Made by a program: the position numbers and the translations under genes
Source: Gracilaria caudata
Taxonomy: Eukaryota > Rhodophyta > Florideophyceae > Gracilariales > Gracilariaceae
Assembly: GCA_030374735.1 (NCBI GenBank)
Contig: JASCIV010000821.1
Location: 1 to 11,728 of the forward strand
Direction of reading: 5' to 3'
DNA: 11,728 bases
In this document: positions 6,315 to 11,728 of the stretch, one piece after another
How the letters are laid out: every line of letters begins with the position of its first letter
Numbering within the stretch: position 1 is the first letter of the stretch
Notes under the pieces: model-generated
Database searches by the model: none
What the model was told of the DNA's origin: nothing
The model's input: the letters and a program-made list of their open reading frames with translations, nothing else

Positions 6315-7781
6315 ATGCCTCCATCGCCGCCGCCGCTGCGGCTGCCGCCACTGCCACTGCTCGCGCTTCTTCTCTGCGTCGCGCTCGCGCGCGCCCACGC
6401 GCTCGCCGACTCCGCCCACTTACCGCTCACCTCCGTCGCCGTGGCCACCTCCGCCACCTCGTCGCGCGAGCTGGTTGCGGCGCGCACCGCGCTGCTCTCC
6501 GCGCGCCGCAATGCGCACCTGTCGCACCTCGGCAACACCTCCTTCGTGCTTCTCACGTCGCCCAACATCGCCCAACGCGTCGTCGACGCCGTCGTGCTCG
6601 CCGACCGCGTTGTGCACTTCCGTTTGCCTCCGCACCGCGTGCTGCGCGCGCGCTCGCGCGTGCTGCCGCTGTTTGCGCTCCCCTTCGACAAGCTCATCTA
6701 CGTCAGCCCGTTCTCGCTCATCGTGTCCAGCTTGAACCCGCTTCTCAGCTGCCAGTTTTGCGCCACCGTCACCAAGCCATGCGCCTTTACCACCAGTTTG
6801 CTGGTCCTCACCCCCAGCGCCTCCGTTCACGACGATCTGCAGCAGCTCGCGCAGCGCTCCTCCAATGTGAGCCAAGTGTGCGCCGCCGACCCTGACCCCG
6901 AGGCGTGCGTTCTAAATCGGTACATCCCGCTGCATGACGCGCCGTTGTTTCCGCCGCCCGCCAACACGTCGCCGCCCGCCATGCGCTTCCCGCCCGCCAT
7001 CACCACTCCGCATTACCTCTTCTATCAGAGAATGCGCTGGGAACTGCCTTCGGAGCACTGCGGCTTGCAGACCATCATCGACTTTTCCACCCCAGCTTTC
7101 ACCCGACCGACCAACATTATCACCTTGGTGTTGTTGCGTCTCAATCGCCACTGGTATCAGTATCGATCGCAGCTACAGCACGTTGCCACCGAGAGCGTCT
7201 TCAGCGAGGCGCTGCTGCTGTTCATCTTTCTGTCCGTGATCGTCGCTCTCTACGTCACCTCTGTGCGCCTACCGTCGCCCTCCCCGAAGCATCGACGAGC
7301 CCTCAGCGTCATACCCTACCTGCCTCACGACCTGTTAATATTCTACTGGCTTGGTGCGTCGTTCGTGTTCAATGCTGTTTGTTGGCTGCTGTCCGTGCAC
7401 GTATGTCAGCTGTGCGCGTCTCTCTCTGTTGCCGTCGCGGTGCTGCTTGTCACCAAGATCATGTGCTCCTCTGTTGCCTACGCCGCACTGGGCTCTGTGT
7501 TCATGCGCTTTGCTACGCCAGACGATGCTCACTCTGCGGCCATGACCACCACGCAACGCGCTTCCGTCACCACGCTGTTGCTCAATGTGTTGGAGTCAAT
7601 TGCTGTCACTGCGCTGGTGTATATCGCCAATGTGCTGCCGGCCGAGACTGGCTTCCGAAGATTGCTGTGGCTGCTTGTGTGCATAGCCATCTATTTTGTG
7701 TTTTGGTTGTATGTCATGATTGTACTGTTTTGGAGCTGGTTGGCTGCCGGCGCTTGGAGTTTCAAACTAGACAAGGTGTAA
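6315..7781 (+). CDS. Degenerate GT8-like protein with C-terminal membrane domain
   Basis: A 488-residue secretory-pathway membrane protein. Seen: a signal peptide or anchor at about 8-29 (LPLLALLLCVALARAHA); a lumenal part with sequons at N74, N184 and N217; and hydrophobic spans near 298-316, 340-360, 363-398 (one or two), 417-441 and 449-475. Residues 121-180 resemble the GT8 (glycogenin/GUX) region where the sugar-nucleotide site lies: FDKLIYVSPFSLIV, LLSCQFCA, LLVLTPS. However, the metal-binding DxD is replaced by SPF, and the later His-containing motif appears as IIDFSTPAFTRP. The layout, GT8 domain then several C-terminal spans, matches plant IPUT1 (inositol phosphorylceramide glucuronosyltransferase), so a sphingolipid-related origin is likely, with probable loss of catalysis. 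Base composition falls from very GC-rich in the first half to nearly balanced at the end. The assignment rests on short motifs and architecture. Confidence 0.6.
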   Translation: MPPSPPPLRLPPLPLLALLLCVALARAHALADSAHLPLTSVAVATSATSSRELVAARTALLSARRNAHLSHLGNTSFVLLTSPNIAQRVVDAVVLADRVVHFRLPPHRVLRARSRVLPLFALPFDKLIYVSPFSLIVSSLNPLLSCQFCATVTKPCAFTTSLLVLTPSASVHDDLQQLAQRSSNVSQVCAADPDPEACVLNRYIPLHDAPLFPPPANTSPPAMRFPPAITTPHYLFYQRMRWELPSEHCGLQTIIDFSTPAFTRPTNIITLVLLRLNRHWYQYRSQLQHVATESVFSEALLLFIFLSVIVALYVTSVRLPSPSPKHRRALSVIPYLPHDLLIFYWLGASFVFNAVCWLLSVHVCQLCASLSVAVAVLLVTKIMCSSVAYAALGSVFMRFATPDDAHSAAMTTTQRASVTTLLLNVLESIAVTALVYIANVLPAETGFRRLLWLLVCIAIYFVFWLYVMIVLFWSWLAAGAWSFKLDKV

Positions 7782-8022
7782 CCTTCTGCTCCTCCTGCCA
7801 TGCACAACGCAAGGGAACATCCAACTCTTCCAACTCTTACGTCATAGACTGTGCACCACTCTCTGCGTGCGACGGAGTGTGGATTTGGTTCCAACGCGTT
7901 TGTCATTCGTTTGCGACAGCCAACTTGTTTGTTCCCTCATTTTTCTTGATGCCGGGATTCAATTTTGCAGCTGCTCAATGCAATGATCGCAGAGGCCCTT
8001 GGCCAACAAATGGCTTGGCTTT

Positions 8023-8060
8023 CGTACAACGGGCCGCTGTCTGCAGCGGCTTGTTGTACG
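8023..8060 (+). other. 17-bp stem-loop, possible 3' UTR element or ncRNA
   Basis: The left arm CGTACAACGGGCCGCTG (8023-8039) and right arm CAGCGGCTTGTTGTACG (8044-8060) enclose a TCTG tetraloop. Fifteen of 17 pairs are Watson-Crick in DNA, and the other two become G-U wobbles in plus-strand RNA, so the RNA stem has no mismatch. On the minus strand the same two positions would be A-C mismatches, which favours a plus-strand transcript. It lies about 240 nt after the GT8-like stop. Confidence 0.7.
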
Positions 8061-8103
8061 CCGTGGCTCATCATGATGCAGCTCGTTGTACGCTGTGGCT
8101 CAT
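8053..8103 (+). repeat. 19-bp direct repeat pair
   Basis: GTTGTACGCCGTGGCTCAT (8053-8071) recurs at 8085-8103 with a single C-to-T change, at a 32-bp period. The first copy includes the 3' half of the hairpin arm, so the second copy could pair alternatively with the left arm at 8023. Confidence 0.85.
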
Positions 8104-8773
8104 GACACAATCGCCGCCATTGTGCCAACAATACGGTTCTTGGAGTTGAAACTGCGGCTTGGGCTCACCACGTTACGCCACAACTGGAAGCAAAAAGCGA
8201 AAAAAAAAAGTGGTGATCATCATCAGTGATGCCTGAGGCTCGTTGTATCGGGACTGTGCTGTACGTAACCTTTTACCCCACGAAGTACTAACTCATTAAA
8301 CTTCGGCTAAGCGTTAAACTTTTGGAAAGCTACGTAAATTGATAAACTGTGCGGGACTCGACGTCCGTACACACCTCTGTTTGGTTGCACTGCAATGGCG
8401 CCCGCACTCGTGCCGACGGATCACTCACAAACAGTTTACGCGCGCAACTTGACACAGATAAATTTCTGCAAGACCACTTCACGCACAACGATCTCTGAGT
8501 TTTGATAACTCGCACCCCATGCGGCAAACCTAAAAACCCCAGCTTGTGTGTTGTTCAGGAGGAGCCCAGTTCGACGAGTAGCTCATCATCACATCCGTTG
8601 CACACTTGCTCATTGCAATAATCTCGGTAAAACAGTTCAAACAACTTTGATATAAGAGAAGCACCTCGCCAGTGGCAATTTGGTAAGAAATGGCGCGACT
8701 GTACTAAATCCTAATGTTCCAAAAACCTATTGACAAGGTGTACCATGGGTGACAACTGCTTCGCCTCTTCGAG

Positions 8774-9412
8774 TCATTCAGGGCACATGAGACTCTCCCT
8801 GGTTGAAACTCCTGTGGTTGAATTCACGCCCTTCGCATCCTCTCGCTCGCAAAGCTTAACAACGGCACTTTCAGGACTGATTAACGCATCAGTGAAGTCC
8901 GCATTCTCAATGCTCGCAGCATCTAGTATACTGTCAGAGATGTATGAGCCGACCATCACAGCATCGGTTAGTTTCGTGTCTCTGAGAATTGCCGCCTCTA
9001 CACTTGAATAACTTAGATTCGCTCCTGTCATGTCTGCTTCTCGCAACTCAGCCTTGAAGAAGCGAGTATTGGTCAAATCACTACCAGCAAAGTCACACCC
9101 GCGGAACAAACCACCGGAAAAGTCCTTCCCTGAGAATGAACCATGGAAGGTCTGTCCGGTCCAATTCTGCGACGCATAATCTTTCCCGCCTCCTGAAACA
9201 GCATATGAAGGCGACAGAGCTAATGAAGCTGACGCAGCAAGGGCAGTTATGATCGTCGCCAATCGACGTGATAAGTCTGTGTTCTCAGCGGAACTCATCC
9301 TGGTTGCTTCGCCACGCTCGCACAAGGTTACGATCTTCGGAACGGAGCGAATGTGGCTGCTAAGCGTCCGCAAGGGACTTGGTGTAATAAAGGTAGTCAT
9401 CCTCCTCTTCAT
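8774..9412 (-). CDS. Thylakoid-lumen pentapeptide-repeat protein
   Basis: A 212-residue protein. Lumenal pentapeptide proteins such as Arabidopsis TL15/TL17 types are nucleus-encoded, cross the plastid envelope and thylakoid membrane, and fold as a right-handed quadrilateral beta-helix; their exact role is unclear. Seen: a Ser/Thr/Arg-rich leader (1-45), then SRR (48-50) and a hydrophobic stretch (51-67) ending SPSYA|VSGGG, a good Tat-type thylakoid transfer signal cleaved near Ala71. Residues about 78-180 are A(D/N)LxX-type repeats (DFSGG, DFAGS, DLTNT, ADMTG, ANLSY, ADFTD). The C-terminal cap has Cys188 and Cys210 and GVNSTTGVSTRESLMC, typical of the lumenal family. ATG 9412 was chosen (ACGATGA); ATG 9400 is possible. 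No secretory signal precedes the transit peptide, arguing for a primary plastid. It is one exon, in the AT-richer part, with no close partner gene. Confidence 0.88.
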   Translation of the reverse strand: MKRRMTTFITPSPLRTLSSHIRSVPKIVTLCERGEATRMSSAENTDLSRRLATIITALAASASLALSPSYAVSGGGKDYASQNWTGQTFHGSFSGKDFSGGLFRGCDFAGSDLTNTRFFKAELREADMTGANLSYSSVEAAILRDTKLTDAVMVGSYISDSILDAASIENADFTDALISPESAVVKLCEREDAKGVNSTTGVSTRESLMCPE

Positions 9413-9601
9413 CGTTATAACGTCGATATGCTGTCTTTCCTGTTCCTCCACAACTCAAAAACGCAAACTTGGATACAAGGAGCGCAGTGTTTCCTGATGG
9501 TTTTGTGGGGATGCCATTCCCTGTAGACTATTCTTCGCGGTATTTCAACTGCGTGGTGCAAGTGATTCGCGTGCTAAAAGCAATGATAACCAATGCAGAA
9601 G

Positions 9602-10185
9602 TTAAGAATCAGTTCGACACATCTGGTGATAATAGTGTGCTCGAGTAAGTCCGCACCCCGCACATAACACCATGTAATCTCCGAGGAACCGATGGGTTTT
9701 CCAGCCCGGGTGGTCGTAAACAAAATTGAATCTATTTTCAAAGTAAATTTGGGTGGCAATCCATTTCAAATACTCGTTATTGCAGTTTCGCGGAACTGGA
9801 GAAATTGCATGATTACTTATCATGGCCCACTTTGGACCTCAAAACCAAAGTAAGGCAACTCATTCAAAGCTTTAAACCGAACTTTGAAGTAAAGAAATCG
9901 CGGTTCGTTCTGCAAAGATATGAAAGAATCATTTCTTTTACGACAGACCCCAATTGGACCCATTTGCTGGCTGGCAGTACCAGCGGTGCTTCTTTAGTCA
10001 ATAAGTCTTGCTGCTGTAAATTCCTTTAGCGACTCGACGTCGCAGAGGAGGTGCTGGAGGTCCATGATGGAGCAGAAGGCGAGAGTACTACTGGGCCTAC
10101 AAACGGGCAAAAAAAAGTTTGACCTTCTTTCTCGGCAGAGGTTCATTTTTATTTTTGGGACCAAAGTGGAGTTATGAAATCGCAA
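9602..10185 (-). pseudogene. Disrupted coding-like remnant, family unknown
   Basis: Consecutive minus-strand segments look protein-like but change frame. 10185-9994 ends DVESLKEFTAARLID and a stop; a one-base shift then gives a frame with SKWVQLGSVVKEMI; another shift leads to LNELPYFGFEVQSGP; and 9823-9602 contains NNEYLKWIATQIYFENRF and HPGWKTHRFLGDYM. The order and lack of long overlap suggest one gene broken by indels or by unrecognised introns. A decayed transposase is one possibility. The opposite strand (9805-10029) is also open, so chance frames in AT-rich DNA remain possible. I do not recognise the family. Confidence 0.28.
9751..9778. repeat. Left arm of 28-bp inverted duplication
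   Basis: The 28 bases match the reverse complement of 10300-10327 at 26 positions, including an identical 19-bp core (CAATCCATTTCAAATACTC). Both copies encode EYLKWI when read outward from the intervening DNA: left on the minus strand, right on the plus strand. Confidence 0.85.
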
Positions 10186-10299
10186 TTAAAATTGCTCAGG
10201 ATCTAGAGGTCCAATAAATCTGTGACGCATGTCAGCTTGTAGGTTTTCTAGTCAGCATTCCAGCGATGTATCAAACACCTGTCGACGTGAAATCGACAT

Positions 10300-10327
10300 A
10301 AGGAGTATTTGAAATGGATTGACACCC
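10300..10327. repeat. Right arm of 28-bp inverted duplication
   Basis: Partner of 9751-9778 in inverted orientation, about 520 bp away. The plus-strand reading is KEYLKWIDTHFSWLH followed by a stop, with another stop ten codons upstream of KEYLKW, so this copy is not an intact gene. Weak similarity extends beyond the 28 bp on both sides. Confidence 0.85.
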
Positions 10328-10467
10328 ACTTTTCTTGGTTGCATTAAATTTTTGACCATTGTTGCCGATTGGCAATAAAACAACTTTCAGAAGCACTGTT
10401 GGTCCAATAAATTATTCTATAGTGGGCGAAAGACGGAACACTATTAAGTTACAGTACAGCGACCTTA

Positions 10468-10907
10468 GAGCATCTCCACTGGGGCATGCAAAAGAGCAAA
10501 AGAGCAAATACAGTGCGTTCACTTCTACGTAGGAAACTACATTTGTATGGCTCTCATTGGCCGCAATAGAGTAGGTTCTTTAGTATCCGTCAGCGTTTTG
10601 CGTGACTTGATTGGCCGATGGCACGTTTAATTTTGTGTTGAAAATCAACATGCGTTTTGCTCTTTTGCTCGGGGGGTCCAAAACGTAGAAGCAAATCGAC
10701 GTGATTTGCTTTCGAAAAATAACCCCAGAATATTTCTTGAGCAAAACGTGTAAGATCTGTTTGCATGACCTTGCTTTCCAGTAAAAATAAGTAGTGTGCT
10801 CTTTTTGACTAATGAACTGCCCTGAAAAAGCTTACGGCAACAATCCACCGTCAGTGTGAAAGTCTTTTGCTCTTTTGTTTATTTGCTCTCCGCCCGTGGA
10901 GATGCTC
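10468..10907. mobile_element. MITE-like non-autonomous DNA transposon, 440 bp
   Basis: The termini are GAGCATCTCCAC and its exact inverse, flanked by TTA on the left and TAA on the right, so a 15-bp perfect terminal inverted repeat can be drawn including these. The shared flank is TA, fitting a TA target duplication (Tc1/mariner-like); TTA/TAA flanks and the GAGCATCTCCA-type end also recall PIF/Harbinger MITEs of plants. Subterminal CAAAAGAGCAAA-type motifs recur near both ends and in the middle (about 10488, 10652, 10862), typical of transposase-binding repeats. No transposase is encoded. Superfamily is unresolved. Confidence 0.75.
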
Positions 10908-10910
10908 TAA

Positions 10911-11728
10911 CTGCGAAAAAGCGTAAAACTTAGAAGAAATCTAATAACAGAGATATCTATGTATGGTGCAATAGTTTCGTCATTTGAAAATGCATTTTCA
11001 GTAAATGCCTGATGTTGAAAGTTCATATGCATGAACTGCACGCACTGCGTCACAAGCGAGCAAAGCGCCAATAGCTCAACCGTTTTAATACCTGATTCAA
11101 GTGGCGACGTTTCTTCTCTCCGTATTTTTCTGAGCTTGGCGACGTTTTTCCGTAATGGAATTACCAATTTCGTACAAGCGATTTTTTACTTTTGAAAAAT
11201 GCTGATGATCTTCATCCCGCAACGGATTCCACCCTATATGTATGTTAATCAGTGCCATTGCAAAATCACAAAATTGTTCATAATTTTTTCACACTCTCAA
11301 TACTTAAATGCAAAGAATGAACATCAGCTACAGAAACGTCCAAACCAATTCTCAACGATCACCCGACTGGGTGATATTTCTTTATTACGAAAATTTTTCC
11401 AACTGATTAAATTCGATGTGGCGGGTTCTTCTTAGGCGTTATCATTCAAACATAATTCGGCTTTTCTTGATAACCTTTGTCGGCTAACACGGCCCCCTAA
11501 TTTTCATACTCTGTATGCATTTGTCCTGTGTTGGCGACTTTGTGTTCAATTTCATTTTTATAACGCAGTGTTACGAAAATCTAAAATTTCATAAAATAAG
11601 TCTACCTTAGCTTTTGATCTCGGGTACTGTATAGAACTGTAGTGCAATGGGAAAACCCAAAACACAGCGAGAAGTTCGGGATCTCGTCCTCTTAGAGGTA
11701 GCTGGGTGGTAGAGCCTCTCCAGACTGA
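10911..11728. other. AT-rich region, no supported gene
   Basis: Two short open frames (minus 10907-11167, plus 11199-11435) show no domain or coding bias and are not called. The last bases contain TAGCTGGGTGG (11699-11709), which fits an RNA polymerase III A box and is followed by GTAGAGC, resembling the D-arm of a tRNA. The window ends before the rest could be judged. Confidence 0.4.

Larger units (their letters stand above)
7782..8773. other. Spacer with hairpin and repeats, no gene
   Basis: A 990-bp convergent region between the GT8-like stop and the pentapeptide stop. No frame shows a recognisable domain. It contains a tandem 9-bp repeat (CCAACTCTT twice, 7821-7838), a strong hairpin at 8023-8060, a second copy of part of it at 8085-8103, an A9 run near 8202, and a small CATCA-TCAG-TGATG stem near 8221. 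Composition changes here from GC-rich to balanced/AT-rich. Confidence 0.5.
9413..10464. other. AT-richer region with coding-like remnants
   Basis: The first 90 bp upstream of the pentapeptide gene should hold its promoter; TTATAA lies just before the ATG (9414-9419 on the plus strand), too close for a normal TATA box. The rest has no intact gene. It holds the disrupted minus-strand frames and the inverted duplication listed separately, plus a 12-bp direct repeat GGTCCAATAAAT at 10208-10219 and 10401-10412. Confidence 0.45.

Noticed and set aside
7379..8149. 256-codon frame overlapping the GT8-like 3' end
   Set aside because: Its first half is an out-of-frame reading of membrane-span codons (Cys/Val/His-rich) and it has no plausible start context or domain.
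7770..8744. GACAAGGTGTA present both at the GT8-like stop and near 8734
   Set aside because: Only 11 bp match and the flanks differ, so chance is sufficient.
10907..11435. Short frames of 86 and 78 codons right of the MITE
   Set aside because: No domain, no codon bias, and the first runs into the transposon end; expected by chance in AT-rich DNA.

Overview
The window looks like nuclear DNA of a small, gene-dense, intron-poor photosynthetic eukaryote, probably a unicellular alga with a primary plastid. The reasons are a cytosolic-type serine hydroxymethyltransferase in one exon, short-spaced alternating genes, Kozak-like starts rather than Shine-Dalgarno sites, and a nucleus-encoded thylakoid-lumen pentapeptide protein whose leader has a chloroplast part and a twin-arginine part but no obvious secretory signal in front. 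Green versus red lineage cannot be decided from the sequence alone.

Layout: 1-586, GC-rich upstream DNA. 587-1615 (+), a C2-like protein with a Cys-Lys tail. 1616-2145, convergent spacer with a G-quadruplex tract and palindromes. 2146-2933 (-), a probable split gene of unknown function with very short introns. 3022-4446 (+), SHMT. 5136-6014 (-), a YVH1/DUSP12-type protein whose phosphatase site has lost its cysteine. 4612-5136 (-), an MPP6-like nuclear exosome cofactor whose ATG overlaps the YVH1 stop (TGATG). 6315-7781 (+), a membrane protein with a signal peptide, a degenerate GT8-like lumenal domain and several C-terminal membrane spans. 7782-8773, spacer with a strong hairpin. 8774-9412 (-), the lumenal pentapeptide protein. 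9413-11728, AT-richer DNA without a convincing intact gene but with a 440-bp MITE-like element, an inverted duplication of a coding-like remnant, and a pol III A-box-like motif at the edge.

The most interesting item is the YVH1-MPP6 pair. Both families work in ribosome and rRNA maturation (Yvh1 on pre-60S particles, MPP6 with the nuclear exosome on 5.8S precursors). Here they are arranged like a dicistronic unit with a one-base stop/start overlap, no out-of-frame AUG inside the first cistron, and a first protein that appears to be a pseudophosphatase keeping its zinc-binding C-terminal region. A second apparent pseudoenzyme, the GT8-like membrane protein, starts divergently 300 bp away. Base composition falls clearly at about 7.8-8.1 kb, where the compact gene-rich part gives way to repeat-bearing, gene-poor DNA.
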